Part shown: positions 9,935-23,483 of the stretch, piece after piece
Layout: every line of letters starts with the position of its first letter
Position numbering within the stretch: position 1 is the first letter of the stretch
Assembly (NCBI GenBank): GCA_051294375.1
Contig: CM119267.1
Coordinates: forward strand, 23,862,111 to 23,926,110
DNA: 64,000 bases
From: Paraspadella gotoi
Lineage: Eukaryota; Chaetognatha
Direction of reading: 5' to 3'
Program-made: the position numbers and the translations under genes
The notes under the pieces: model-generated
Databases searched by the model: none
Seen by the model: the letters and a program-made list of their open reading frames with translations, nothing else
Told to the model about the DNA's origin: nothing

Positions 9935-11677
9935 ATACACGACCGTGACTCCGTCTCGCTCTCGCGCTTTCGACTTTACGACTCCTTTCATGGCGACGCA
10001 TCTCGAAGGTCTCATCGCGAGACGAAAAGAGGAGGTGGACGCATTTCAATTCTCGCCCTTTCGAGGTTTAGGCGAGTTGATTAAATAGGTTAATAAATAA
10101 TTAATAAGTATTAAGTAGTAGTATTTCCAACCAGGCGTCATTGTGGGGCGCGGTGGTGATCACGGTGGCGGCGTTCCTCGGCGGCGTTGGCGGGAATCTC
10201 GTGGTGGACGGGCGGTTGGCGGAGGGGAGCAGGGAAGTGTGGGGAAGGAGTGTGTCAGTGTGGTAAGAGTGTGGAGGTCGATGTGGATGGAACGACGAAG
10301 GCGAAGGGAAAATAGTCAAGTCGACAACTAAGAAGCGGGTTTGTATCTCTTCTTTCTTCTTGCTTCTTTCTTCTGTCTTTCTTCTTTCTTTCTGTCATTC
10401 TCATATCTTTCTCCCCTTCTATCTTTTTTAATCCTATCTTTCTCCCCTTCATTTTTCTTTAATATTATCTTTCTTCTATCTTCATTCTCCCTCCCTCCCC
10501 TCCCGACAGCGCGCCCCTCCTTCACGCTCGCCGACGGCTGCTGTTCTCCCTGGGCGCCTTCATGCAGCAGGGCGTCGCCCGCAAACCCTTCGTCCGTCGA
10601 GGTCGCGTCGTCTCATCACCTGGTGGAGTTTCTGTCTCATTCTCGTCTCTTCCTACACGCCAACTTGGCGGCCTTCCTCAGCCGGGATCGATCAGGCGCG
10701 GAAATTCGGGTCAGGCGAGGTGGACAGGCGGGGAACAGCGAATGGGGGACAGCCTTGGTCAGGAAGTGTAAGGCATAGTCGGGATGTCAGGGGAAAATCT
10801 ATGCAAGACTAGTTCCGACGAAAGCGATCAGAATGCCAGGCGGAGGTATAGTAAAGCCAGCACGTAAAAAAATATGGTGAAATTTGAAATCTTAATTTCT
10901 GGCAGATGGAGGCGACAATGGCCGACGATTTGCGAAAAGGAGGCAAACGTCGAGTATTGTGGAAAATTTGGTTTTGGGTTCTCAAGTTGAAACTTCAAAA
11001 ATTATAACAACCTACTTAAATTTAAAAAAGAAAAAAGTTATTTATTATAAGAAAAATGGATGATTCTATTGTCATGTAGACAAATGCGGTAAAAAACATT
11101 GAAAGCAATGATGACTCCGGCGATTCTAAGACGAAAGTCAACGACCAAACTCACCCTCGTCCCCCCAAAAAAAAGGGGTCCTGCTGACTGTATCAGACTG
11201 AAACAATTCCCGTTGCCGCGAATGTCCTTAAATTGTCTGGACAACCCTACCCATAATCTTTTCAGCGTTCTTATTTGAGGCTCATCAGTATCCACTCCCA
11301 TACGGACAATTAGACCCTCAAGCTTGTCTGATTTTAGGAGAACAGCGTCACTTTTTCCAGAGATAACTTGTTTCGCATCGCCCCGAACTGTTGTTTTTAT
11401 CGCCGCCCCGACGTCTGTAATTCAGCCTCAAGACTTGTCCGCATATCTCCAAAGACTTTTTTGCATAATCCCAAAGACTTTAACGTATTTCCCCTGAGAA
11501 TAGTTCGCTTGTCCCAAAAGTTGTTTGCATGACTCCCAAGACTGTCCGCACGGCTCCATCACTTCGTCTGCGCATTCGGATCATCTGTCGCTGACGTCGT
11601 CCGCTCTCGCCGGTCAGAGACATCCGTGTCCTGCGGGTCAGCACCGCCTCGCAGCCGCGAACTGGAAGGAGAAAGAA

Positions 11678-11755
<78 letters not shown>

Positions 11756-11832
11756 TGAAAATATTGTCTTTATCTGTCCACCCTGACAGGTCGATTTTTA
11801 TAAGCATATAAAGTTCATATTTTTTCACTTTG

Positions 11833-11890
<58 letters not shown>

Positions 11891-14800
11891 CCCCATCTCT
11901 CTCTTTTTCCATTCGACAAACCGTTCTCTACTCTCCCCCCCCTTGACCCGAACCTGTGACCGACCTGCGCAATCCGCGGTTCTCGTTTTCTCGCCGCCTT
12001 CGCCGCCTTCGCCCGCCTTCGCCCTCGTCCTTTTCTTTCGATCCGCCGCAGCCCATTTTTTGTTTCCAGAAACTTTTTTTCTTTTTTTTTTGGTCAAATT
12101 CAAAGAATCAAAAAAATCGCGGGAATTTAAAAATGTTAGTTTTGGCGGGAAGTAGGGTACCGACTTTTCGACGGTACGAGTCTCGTCTAAGACGAACGAG
12201 CTTCTCTTTAGTTTTGACTCGGCGTTTCTCGATGTATTTCCCGTTAAGCCTGGCTCGGCGCCGGCTGCAGAGACGGCGCGGTGCTGCTGCGAGAGCTGCA
12301 GCGGGAAGATAGTCGACCGCAAACCGAGATTTTAAATCTTTAAATATTTAATACTGGTCATTTTTACCTAAATTTTACCCTTCTTAAAAATGGTCAATGG
12401 TCTTTTCATTCTCATTTTTCATTACTTTACTACGTTACGTCTTTCTGATGATCATAAACATAATCATCAACTTTATCATTAACTTTATCATCAACTTCAT
12501 CATAACAATGACCGGACAGAAAACAAAAAAGGAAAACTAACGAGGTAAGCAGTGACAACTTTTTTCTATGTTTTTATTAAATAAAACATATCGTAATCGC
12601 TTATGAATCAACCAGTTGTTTTTTTATTCAGAATCTTTTCTTTTTCGAATTCGAAAACAAATCGATTCGCGTCTCAAAAAAGGAAAAAAAATAAAATGTT
12701 TTTGTTTGTGAAGAGAGGATCCAAGCTTTCGAGAGGCACGGAGAGATGAGCCAAGCATTAGGCGGACTGCTTTCCTCTTCTACCTTCATCGCCGCCGCCG
12801 CCGCTCCTCCTCTTCATCTTCCTCCTCCTCCTCCCTTTCCGATTCTGTCCGCTTCTCCGTCTCTCCTCTGACTCTTCATTTTGATTGTCTTCCTGTCGTT
12901 CGTCGTCTTGTTCACCTTGATTGCAGTTGGTCGAAATCACCCAAAGTTCTGAAAAAAGTGAGATGGGTTGGTTGATACCGGGGGAATTGCGGACGATTTT
13001 AGTGGACGAGTGGGGGAGAAAAGGGGAGGTGGAGCTAGAGTGAGGCGAGGGAGAGGGAGAAAGAGGGAGGGGAGAGAGGGAGGGGGAGGAAGGAAGAAGA
13101 AGAGTGAGGAGGGGAGGTGGAGGAGGAGGAACGGAGAGGGAGGTGAGCAAGAGTGAGGGGAGCGAGGTGGACTAAAGAGGAGGGGGGAGGGAGAGGAAGA
13201 GGAAGGGGAGGAGGATAGGAGGAGACGACAACCACGACGACGACGCAGACGTTTACTGTTCACATCGTCGAAAAGCAAAGTTTTAAACGAAAGTTTTGAC
13301 GGTTGTGCTTACTGTATCACAACGTACCGATATTGAAATACTGACAATCTACACGCCAAAAACAAAAACAGACAGAGACAGAGAAACCAGAAAGACAACG
13401 ACCGAGCAAAATCTTCTTTCAAATCCGTTCGCACGACGAACATCTTCCAACACTCCCTCCACGACCACACTGCGATTCGCCTGGTTCTCGTTCTCGCCTC
13501 CTTCGCCGCCGCCCTCGCCGCCGCCGTCGTCCGCCTTCTTCTTGGATCCACCGCAGCCCATTTTCGTTACCGGGCCGGGATCCGCGTAAAACAACCGAGA
13601 AACTGCGCTCGGGTCGCCAAAAAAAAAAATAAATTAGAAAAAAAACACAAAAAGTGTCTTGTGGTTTTTGTGTCGAATTAAAAAAAACGGAGAAAGAAAA
13701 ACCTTGGTTGAGTAAGATCGAGGGAAGCTAGGATCGATCGTAGGAGCGTTTGCTTACAATCGTTGTACACTCTCTCCTCTCTGTCTCACTCTTCTCTTCT
13801 TCGTCGCGTAATCGTTTCTTATTCTTAATTCTTTCGGCGTTTGTTTTATATGAGGTTATACTCACGTAACAGCTCATTGTGATAGTCTTTTGAGCTTAAT
13901 TGAATCCAGATTTAGACTGATTAAAAATAAGTTTGCTTAGTACCAGACTTGCATAAGTTCACCCCGCCCATAAGTAAGTCGTGACGCCGGTGGCTCCCTG
14001 ATAATACCATCATCTCATGACCATTAAGAACCGGGATCGATCCTTCGAGAAGCGTGAGGACAGCCGTCAACCGCCCTGGAGGCCTGGAAAACCAGCAAGA
14101 CTGGTTCCAAGCCCAGGACGCGTTCTATGGCTGCGGATCGCACTTTTTCAGCCGCTTATCACATTATTAGCATCAAATCTTTTCAAGTGCCCACTGTCCT
14201 CCTCAGCTTTCAGATTTCAGACTTTAAAAAAATAAGTTTTGTCAATAATTGTAAGATTGATGAGGCCTTAAATCAAATAGCCTGTCCAAAGTCAGGACAA
14301 GATAGCTTATTTATTAATGAATGGATAATTTTTAATTGGTTTCAGTTTCATGTATTTTTCCTTATTGACCCTCCTCCTCCCCTCCTACTCATCCTCCTCC
14401 TTCCTCCATGACCCTCTCTGACTCTTCAGGACATCTCCACCTCTCTCCAATCACCGTCCGCTTCGGGCACAGTCGCCAACAGTTCCAACGCCGACTTTTT
14501 TTCGTCTTTCTCCGTTTCCGCTCTTCAACGACGTCTACCGCCGGATGGAATCCTGGGAACGCTGTGGAGATTCGACGACGCCACGGCGCGGGCGCGCTGC
14601 GGGCGGCGCCGGGTGATCCGATCCGGCGACGCCGTCCAGCGCCTCCTCGACGAAGACTGCGACGAAGAATTCCGGCGCTTGAGGGGCGTTGCTCTCGATC
14701 TCGTTGCTTGCCGTGTGGAAGGATCGACGGGAGTTTGCTCGAGGTTTGCGGTGGGAAGAGGTCGGGTGTGTTGAGTGGGTATATATATCCAGAAAGGTTA

Positions 14801-16935
14801 AGGTGGTTAGGACCTTTGAAAAAGATAGTACTAAGTGGCAAGAGAAAAAATCACCATAAAACCTAACAGTACTAATTACCATGTAATGAAAATTAAAATG
14901 ACTTGTTTCACTATTTAAACATTTTTTTTTTTATTTTTAATTTTTAAATGTTATAGTTCAAAAAATGGCAAAAATTATCGAAGACATTAAATTTTATATA
15001 TAGATGTATTTTAAATAACCATTTTTGTACATATTTTTTTTATTGTCTATAAAACAACAAACAGTAATTGCAGATGAAATTCAATGTATACCGCACTTGA
15101 TTAATCTTAGACTAATCCACCCCATCAACTCCAGCTCATCAACTCCAAGATGCTGGGAGTTCCTCCGCGACGGGTCGTCTAGGTCAGCTGGAGGCCAAGT
15201 ACGCGTCACGTCTGTCGCCGATCGAACGCCTCGTCCACAAAGCGCTGAACTCGTCGACCTTCTCGGCCTCTTTCTATTCGTGGGGCGGAATGGGGCGGGT
15301 GTGGTGGCTCCGGTGGTGGAGTGGGGTGAGGAGATGAGGAGGAGGAGGAAGAGGAGGGAGGAGGAGGGGCGTAGGGAAGATCGATTTTACATAAGATTTA
15401 AAATAGGGAAAAATATCTTTGTTTTTTTTTCATTTTTGTATCTAGATTATCTTTATAATGATTCGGAATATAATTTTTTTTCCAGAACTTAATGTTTAAT
15501 GCTATTTATTCTAAATTTTGAAAAAGTCAGTCTTGATATTAAAAACCATTTTCTTTTTGTTTTTTTGTTTTTTTTTAATTTTAACATAGCTTGACAGACA
15601 CAATTGCATTTAACGTTGGACTTCTGTTCGGTACTTATCAACAATCTGTATTATTTGTTTTGTAATTTTTTTTTCATGTATAATTCTTTCAGGTTTACAT
15701 AATTTAATAGTTTCATTACTTTAATTGGATTCATTCTGTCATTCATTCATTCATCCTTTCATTCCTCTGACCTACTTTCATTCGACTACGAATGCTGCGT
15801 CCGCCGCGGCTCCGCTCCGACCCCAAAGTTGAATGGCCACCTCGACGAGCGGTTCCAATCCCAAGTCAATAGGTTCGTCGACGCAGACTCTCTACTTTTA
15901 TCGTATTTATATTAGTTGTAGATCGTCTCGTCTAGTTAAAAATCTGCGCTAAAATTGTGCGAAATATTCGTTGAGAAATTAGTGAGCTTCTCACTCGGAA
16001 CGTTATGAATTAGTAAATGTATACTAGCAAAATGTTTAATCAAAATCTTGGATTAAGATGAAGTAAAATTAATTCCTCAAGTACTCTTCTTCATTTCTAT
16101 TTACCTTCACTTGACGTTAAATCTTTGACGATTTGTCCCGCGTTTTATGACCCTATGCTCTTTTGACCCCCGATGACTTTCATGACCTTTTTTTGACCTT
16201 CGTGACCTTTTGGACCTTCAAAAGGCGGATCCAGGAGATTTGTTTGAGGATTTAATGATTGTCGGGGAGCGACGAACAGAACTAGAATAGCATTATCAAA
16301 GGTAACAATTAAAATAATGGTTTAATTAATCAAGGCGAAATAACAAAATAAATAAAAAAAAAGATTAAAAAATTACGTACAGATTAAAGAGCACATTTTA
16401 ATTTATTTTACATTCTGTTATATTGGTTTATGTCACGAAGATTTTAAGGAAAAACATTAAGACTATCTTGGAAAATCTCCGCTTTTTTGTGACAACGATC
16501 GCAGACCACTTTGTACGCACTAACTTCAGCTTTCCACACGGAACCTACTCACTCACAAATGGTTCCCCATTTACCTAAGCTTCTTTTTTTTGACAAATCT
16601 TGATCATACATAATTTTGTTGTTTGTCATCAAAAAATTGTCAGTGTTAAAAATCGGCTCTCACGTTGCGAATATTCAATTTTTTCTAGATTTGGAAATAA
16701 GTTTACGAAAAAAACCTTTACAACTTTTCTTAAATTTAAACTTTAACTTCAACTTTTATTAAATGATTGGTTTTATTCTTTGATAAAGTGGTTTTCATGA
16801 TATCTCAATAATAAATAGACTTTAACGTAGAAGTGTTAATTAATATTTTCAGTTTATAACAAGTGTTTAAATTTTTATTGGGTACTCAAAAAGTAATGTT
16901 TAGTTCTATTTTGATCCAATCTATTGAAAAAAAAA
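9935..16935 (+). repeat. Second, noisy copy of 2246-9940 (likely assembly duplication)
   Basis: The whole receptor region from mid-exon 3 onward reappears in the same order and orientation, including the antisense MGCGGSK first exons (ATGs at about 12056 and 13561), the microsatellites and the orphan exon. Differences are mostly single-base deletions, often in homopolymers. The join is at AAAAATACACGACC (9931-9944). Confidence 0.9.
9943..15374 (+). pseudogene. Broken duplicate of the glutamate receptor gene
   Basis: Exons matching 2246-7856 can be followed, but single-base losses break every long frame. For example, the pore exon frame shifts just after FMQQGVAR and the S2 exon loses its frame several times. 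The stop-bearing last exon ends near 15374. The 5' half of the gene is absent. I read this as unmerged low-accuracy sequence of the same locus, not a biological pseudogene. Confidence 0.75.
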
Positions 16936-16956
16936 AAAAATTTTAATTCGATTCAG

Positions 16957-17032
16957 GCAAAAGGAATGATGGGCGCAGTCGTCTCAGAGGCGACAAGGGA
17001 CTAAAGGAGAAAGTCGGCCCAGTCGCCCCGAA

Positions 17033-17076
<44 letters not shown>

Positions 17077-19439
17077 GAGAGAGATGAGAGAGAGAGAGAG
17101 NNNNNNNNNNNNNNNNNNNNNNNNNGACAGACAGAGATAGAGACATCTCCTCAACCCCCTCAACCCCAGGAGAGCCGGGCGACAAAGGCGACGGCTGCAA
17201 AAAGCCCAACATCAAACAATTCGTTTGGGCGCCGACGGGAGACGAAGGGACAACCTTTCAGTTCGAGGGCGAGAACGGAATCATTAGGGTGAGTTCAGTG
17301 GGTGAACCGTGAGGTTGGGGTCGGGGTAGGGTAAGGGTGCGGTTAGGGTTGGGTAAGACCCGGAAAAAGCTAGGATAAGATCGGGAGAGGCGAAGTCAGG
17401 TTTAAACGTTGGAACGAGATTGATCGGGAAGTTTCAAATTCAGAGTTCATGTTACAGAAATTTGGTGAAGAAAATAAAATGTTTTCGGAAATATTCTCAG
17501 TCAGTCGGTCATATTTAAGTAGCCTATATGCGCTATGATATAATCTATTACTATTAGAAGAGACAGTATAATGGAAGTGTTTGATATAAGTAGACTGGAG
17601 CTTTGGGACGGGTTGTTACAGCAAGTTATTGGCGGATTAATCGCCCCATCCTGCCGGGTTAGAAGCCCGGACCTTTGGGTTAGGAGGCGAAGGCTTTGCC
17701 TCCAGCACCAATGACCCTATTTTAAGCCACCAGACTATGTGTAATAAACTATTAACTTTTAATCCAGACGGTGACGTTTAGAAAACACAAAGATCATTCC
17801 TGGTTACGCGTCGTCTGGAGCGGGGCCATTCGGCTCAGATCTACAGTCGACATGGGGTCTTGCAGGTGAGAAAAGAGTTCTTTGATTTTGATTGACTGAC
17901 CGACCTGATATTCCTTTCGTTTTATTCGCTTGCCAATAATCCAGTTGATGGTCATTTTACGGTTTTCGTCTGTTGGATTCTAAACTAACAAATTAATCGA
18001 TTCGATTCTTCTTTTCTTTGTTTGTTCAGTTTCTTTTCTTTGTTCAAGTTATGTTCACTTTTTTTTTATCTCTTCCTTTTTTCCTCGCTTCTTTTCCCCT
18101 CTCTCTCTCCTCATATTATCACTTCTTCTCTTTTTCCTCTCATCTTAAACTCTCNNNNNNNNNNNNNNNNNNNNNNNNNNNNNNNNNNNNNNNNNNNATT
18201 CGTTTTCGTCGGCGTGTTCATCATTGACGTTGTGGCGTTTGTCCTTGTGGTCGACTCATTCGTCGTTGTGGTCGACGTCGCAATCGCTGTTGTGGACTTG
18301 TGGTTGTTAAATTCTTCGATGGGGTCATAGATTACATCATTGTGGTTGAGGCTTCGTCTAGACGAGGTCTCTGCTTTTATCTTTGTGGTTGTGGCTTCGT
18401 TTAGACCGGGTCTCAGTAAGGTTTATAAAGTGGTAATAAAAATAATAATACAAATGTAATAATATAATAACTAATAATAAATAATAATAATAATAATATA
18501 ATATAATAATAAAATAATAATAATAGATAAAAAAAAAAGTATTGTAGTCGGGCATTGCTATAAGTTCACCTAGCCATTACCATTGCCCTGCCTTGACACC
18601 TTCAGTCGTCACCCGTTGGCTCACTGAGTAAAGCTACCGGCTCCTGACCGTTAGTTATCGGGATCGAACCCCAATTATGCCAATGGTACCAACTCTGCGG
18701 GAAGCGTGAGGACGGCCGTAAATCACCTTGGGGGCCCGAAATACCTCATGCCTGGTTCTAAGCGCAAGACCCGTTTTATAGCTGAAGTGTTGTTTGTAAT
18801 CTCATCACTAATTATTTTTATTAAATAGATTTAAACAAATTAATAATGATTTAAAAAAATATTAATATAAAAAAAGTTTTAAATATTGTCTCCACAGTGG
18901 ACGGTCTGTGCGGCGCGATTCCTTCAGGCGTCGTCATCGTTCAATTCCTCATCGGCCCCTGCCTCTACTATCCCGAGTCCGTAGCCACTGGGGACGCCAG
19001 GACGGGGTGGGTTGATTGGACTGGATTGATCAATTGATTGATTGTTTATTGAATGAATGGATTAATAGATTATTGTTTTTATTTGGGAGTTTTATTGATT
19101 AGATTGATTGGTTTTATTGGATTGATTGATTAATTAGATTGATTGGTTTGATTGGATTGATAGGATAGGAGAGGATATGATTGAAGTATTGAATTTCGAA
19201 AGTCATTGATTTAATTTATTAAATGATTAGATAGATTAAGAAATTCATTTTAATGGATGTATTAATTGGCTTATCCAATGATCGATTGATTAGTCGATGA
19301 ATTGTTAATTAATAGGTTGAATGAGTACAAAATGGAAAATAAATAAATATTATTAAACAATTAACTTTTTTTTTCATTTAGTTGGGAAACGTCGCGCATA
19401 ATTTTAGAAGAAGTCGACGCCGACGTTGGGAGGCGATAA
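16957..19439 (+). CDS. CTHRC1-like secreted protein (collagen stub plus C-terminal domain), 5' end missing
   Basis: Exons: about 16957-17033, 17170-17288, 17768-17865, 18898-19006 and 19382-19439 (TAA). The first two end a short collagenous stretch (GDKGL..., GEPGDKGDGC). Then come features specific to collagen triple helix repeat containing 1: KDHSWLRVVWSGAIRL, DGLCGAIPSGVVIVQF, YYPESVATGDARTGW and a final SRIILEE. CTHRC1 is a secreted matrix glycoprotein that modulates Wnt and TGF-beta signalling in vertebrates. The exon ending at 17865 is phase 2 and the one starting at 18898 needs phase 1, and the CCQRWYF...HRTSS-type middle of the domain is absent, so one exon is probably lost in the N gap 18155-18197. 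The junction of the first two exons is one base out of frame. Confidence 0.85.
17590..17745 (-). repeat. Diverged SINE-like element, family A
   Basis: The minus strand has GCCTCCTAACCCAAAGGTCC followed by a B-box-like TTCTAACCCGGC and a GGCGATTAATCCGCC motif, a decayed version of the copies at 26928 and 1900. It sits in the intron before exon 17768. Confidence 0.6.
18155..18197. other. 43-N assembly gap inside the CTHRC1-like gene
   Basis: It is flanked by pyrimidine-rich sequence. A missing CTHRC1 exon is inferred here from exon phase and the absent middle of the conserved domain. Confidence 0.7.
18558..18795 (+). repeat. SINE-like element, family B (best copy)
   Basis: It has a tRNA-like head with A-box-like TTGGCTCACTGAGTAAAGC and a good B box GGGATCGAACCCC, then GGGAAGCGTGAGGACGGCCG and TGCCTGGTTCTAAGCGC. 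It is inserted in an intron of the CTHRC1-like gene behind an A/T-rich (TAA)n-like stretch (18420-18540). Confidence 0.75.
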
Positions 19440-19553
19440 ATTGTTTGTTTGTTTGTTTATATTGTTTTCGTATTCATATCGCTCTCTCTCTCTCTCCTTC
19501 ATTCGTCTCTCTCTTCAATCTCCTCTCTCGCTCTCTCTTCTCTCACCCCATCT

Positions 19554-19592
<39 letters not shown>

Positions 19593-20039
19593 TTTGTACA
19601 TATAGATACTGAATGGCAAAAACTCAAAAAATGAATTAAAAATTTCGGAAATGTATGTACATATAAATTAAAATTGAATCCCAGTTATTTTTATGTACAT
19701 TCGGTTTATCGTTGACAATGAATTATGAATTAAGGCGTTTTTTTAATCTAGTCAAACGAACTCTGTTGAATGCGAATCTCAAAATTGATTCTGTATGAAT
19801 TAAACAGTTTACACTACGTACATATAACTGCATTGTTCTACTAGAAAAATCATTGTTATTCCAATTTGGTTTGTTTTTTCGTTAAATATTTTTTGGCGTA
19901 ACTTCGTTGATATATCGTAATTTTCACGGGGGTGGACCGTTTTTTTGATATCTGAATTAAGATATTACTTAAATTCCATATTTAAACCTAACTAGGCTCT
20001 CTTTTTTCAGAGTGACCCATTTCTGTTCCTTTATCCCGT

Positions 20040-20235
20040 AATTTAATTTTAATCTTAATATTTAACCTAATTAAAAAACCTTAACCCTGAAGCATCATGC
20101 TTAACTTTTAGCCCTAACCCTTAACCAACCCTTAATTACTAACCTCATCCCTAACCTAATCTTTAACCTCATCCCTAACCTAATCTTTAACCTCATCCCT
20201 AACCTAATCTTTAACCCTAATCTCCGACCTAATCT
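20040..20235 (+). repeat. Degenerate telomere-like CCCTAACC minisatellite
   Basis: It contains repeats of CATCCCTAACCTAATCTTTAAC and related CCCTAAC units. A related array occurs at 61570-61735, and both are preceded by a shared GTTCCTTTATCCC element, so this is a dispersed repeat rather than a telomere. Confidence 0.7.
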
Positions 20236-20256
20236 TTCATTCAAAAAATAAAAAAT

Positions 20257-20464
20257 TTAAGATGAAATAGGGCTTTTTGAGAAAATAAGTCCTCCATATT
20301 TAAGATGAAATGGGGCTTTTTGGGAAAATAAATCCTCCAGATTTAAGATGAAATAAGGCTTTTTGGGAAAATAAGTCGTCCAAATTTAAAATGAAATGGG
20401 GCTTTTTTGGAAAATAAGTCCTCCAAGGTTAAGATGAAATGGGGCTTTTTGGGAAAATAATTCC
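20257..20464 (+). repeat. Five tandem 43-bp units (TTTAAGATGAAATGGGGCT-type)
   Basis: Each unit reads roughly TTTAAGATGAAATGGGGCTT followed by TTTGGGAAAATAAGTCCTCC. One diverged unit reappears after the CCTAA array at 61738-61785. Confidence 0.8.
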
Positions 20465-21913
20465 AAATCCAAATAAGTGATTTTAAATTATTGAACAAAC
20501 AATCAGGAAACGCTCGGCCCTTCGCTTCTCACATCACACGATTATTTTCACTTTTTTCCTCTCATTCTTTAGTCTCTCTTTTGCGTTATTATTAATATTT
20601 TTATATTCATTTTATCAGTTTTTAAAACATATTTTACGTAGTTTCATTTATGAAAATATAAGATTTATGACAGCAAACGACAGAAACTTAGTAAAGAATT
20701 ACAAATGTGTCTAATCGATATGTAGTACGATTACATTCATGAACAATATGCTCTTGATGTTGTAGAATTTATGTTGCTAAGATAACTTTACTTTAAAATG
20801 AGCTCAACAATGACAATACATAAATATTTTTAAGTTTGTAAGAATTTTTAAAAATTGTTGTTTTTTTTTCATTCCTTCATTTCCAATATGAAGTTTTGTT
20901 TTTGATAGAATTTGATTTCTGAAAAAATAACAAACAAAAGGCCATCGAAAGCTTTTAGCGTTGGAGTGCTATACTCATAATAGTTATTAGTACTTCTTAA
21001 AGGAGAAACTATGTAATAAAAAACTGATCCATTAATTCAATGTACATACAAACAAAGACAAAGAGAAATGATTCAACCACAAATCCTGCTTGTTAAAGAG
21101 AATTAAGAAAACATTTTAATTCAATGTGGCGGAATATCGTACCGTTTAAAAATTCAGCAATTTTCTAAATTTAATAATTTTTCAAGATGTTTATTTATTT
21201 TCTTTCTTTTTTTTGGTTAATTATTTTCTTTAATTTCATTTTATACAAAAAGAATATTGATAAAAACAACTGAAGATGTTGTTCAACTGTTTTCGGTCAC
21301 ACCAAACATAGAGCGACATTCGCGGAACGTATTCTAAACAACGAAATATTTTTCTTTCTATTATTGTCGCATGTTGTTGAAGGCACAAATGAACATCGCA
21401 AGGCATGTTGGTCGTTGAATCATTAAATTTAAGGTAGAGAGACTTCGCAAACCATTTTATCGTTTAGTTTTAGATTTATGTTCTTTTCCCTGTATTTCAG
21501 CGTAAAATAAATTCCAACGAGAAAAAAAATTTGCATTATTATTTTTTTTTTAAATTTTGTCTTGAGTTAGAAAAACAAAAAGCGAGTTTGATGAATTAAA
21601 TTAAATGAATCTTAAATTGGTTTCTAATGTAGAGGCTACTTTAGTTTTTTTTTAAATTTGTCGTGCTTAATTAATTTTCACACTTTTGTCTACTTTCTTC
21701 ATGACTTCGAATTAGTTTATTAAATAATTTCGTTTACCGAATTTATATTTAAATTAGCTAGCTACTCAAATGAAAACAGTTCTAATTTTCATTTCTCGTA
21801 ATAAAACTTGATCAAAACAGAATGAAATAAACAACCTTCAACAAATGCATTGAAGAAATAAGGCCCTAACAAGAATATCGCCGTTTTTTAAATTTAATTC
21901 AACAAATGATATG

Positions 21914-23405
21914 TCAATGAAATCTCGTCAAAATGAATATAAATAAAATAATGAGACCGACGCTGACGCCGATGACAGCTTTTACTCTTGGATGCAGCAA
22001 AGACGAAGGCGTCGTCGGTTTTGATGAAGTCGTTGGATGTGGAGAAGTCTCTGTTGTTGATTGTGGTGAAGTCTCTGTCATTGGTTGTGGTGAAGTCCTG
22101 CTATTGTTGGATGTGGTGAAGACTTTGTCATTGTTTAGTAGTGAAGTCTCTGTCTGTTGTGTGCGTGATGTATGGTTTAGTCATTGTTTAGTCTTTGTTG
22201 TTAGCTTTGTCATTGGTTGTAAAAGTGGTCCCTCTGGTTCATTGAGCTGGGTTGAATTCCTGTGGTTGGTTGTGAAGCCTCTGTCATTGGGTGAAGAAGT
22301 TTTCTGTCATTGGTTGTGGTGGATGATCTTTGTCATTGGTTGTGGTGAGTCTTTGTCATTGGTTGTAAGGTGGTCGCTGTCATGGTTTTGGTTGAAGTCC
22401 CTGTGGTTGGTTGTGAAGTCTCTGTCATTGGTTGTGAAGAAGTTAATGTCATTGGTTGGGAGAAGTTTCTGTCATAAATTGTGAAGAAGCCTCTGTCATT
22501 GGTAGCGTTAAAGTCTCTGTCATTGGTTGTAAAGTCTCTGTGGTTTGTTGAGTTGAAGTCGGTAATTCTGCTTGTGGCAAAGATAATGTTGTGGTTTGCG
22601 TCAAAGTCTCAGTCAGTAACTTGATCGAAGTTTTTGAATGCGTTGATGACATAAAGTCTGATTGAGTCAACTGTTAATAATAACAATGTCGTTAATGTAG
22701 CTTGGTTCCTTTGTCATTGTTTTATCGGTATCCGTGTCGGTCACATTGAGAAAATTCAATGTTGATTTCTCGATAGTTGTAAAGGATTCCGTCTTTTCAA
22801 AAGACGTCGACGACTCTTCCTCCGTCGTCCACAAGTCGCTCCTCCCAACCTCCGTTCCCCGACATGCTCCACCACCCACGACCTCAACTCCCTCGCGTCC
22901 GTGTAGACGCCGGACTTCCCGCCTGCGCGCATCCGTATCCCCCACGGAGACGAGGCCGACGAGGGTCGCGTGTCCGGATGCGGCGTCGAAGGAGACGAGA
23001 GGTCGCCGGAGTCGCCCGCGCATGCGTCCTGGAGGAAGAGAGAGAGTTGGGGAGGGATTTGTGGGTAGGGGGTTGAAAGAGGAAGGAAGGGTGTGGGGTG
23101 AAGAATGGAAGGGAAAGTAGGGATTAAATAACAATGAAGTTTTTTAGAGTCGCTTTTCCGACGAGAGTCATGGATACCCTTTTTTTTTTTTGAAATCTTG
23201 AACTTGCCAGGAGAAAACAATAAATAAGATGATATATTTAGAGATTTAATGAAATTTGGGTTGATTTTTTTCGCTTGAAGTAAATAAATAAAAATAATAT
23301 CAACTGATGAATCAAGTTATATTTGACAGACGAGACTGAAAAGACATAGGAGATATAAAAACTGGGCCAAATTAAGTTCAGAGTGAATTTACAAATTATT
23401 TGAGA

Positions 23406-23483
<78 letters not shown>

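Larger units (their letters stand above)
19440..21913. other. Gene-free interval with short tandem repeats
   Basis: About 2.5 kb of AT-rich sequence separates the convergent ends of the CTHRC1-like gene and the protease. It carries a (CT)n run at 19556-19586, the CCTAA-type array and the 43-bp repeats listed separately. I see no exon in the remainder. Confidence 0.6.

Noticed and set aside
9935-15374. A second functional glutamate receptor paralogue
   Set aside because: Frames are broken everywhere by single-base losses, introns match as closely as exons, and intron repeats are shared; an assembly duplicate fits better.
20040-20235. Chromosome end or telomere fusion
   Set aside because: The CCCTAA units are degenerate and a second element with the same leader occurs at 61520, so a dispersed repeat explains them.
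21933-22484. Plus-strand frame of 183 codons rich in VIGCGEVS units
   Set aside because: It is the antisense shadow of the protease Thr-rich stalk (ACN-repeat codons read backwards).
22734-23120. Plus-strand frame of 128 codons
   Set aside because: It is the antisense shadow of the protease exon that contains GDSG and SWG.
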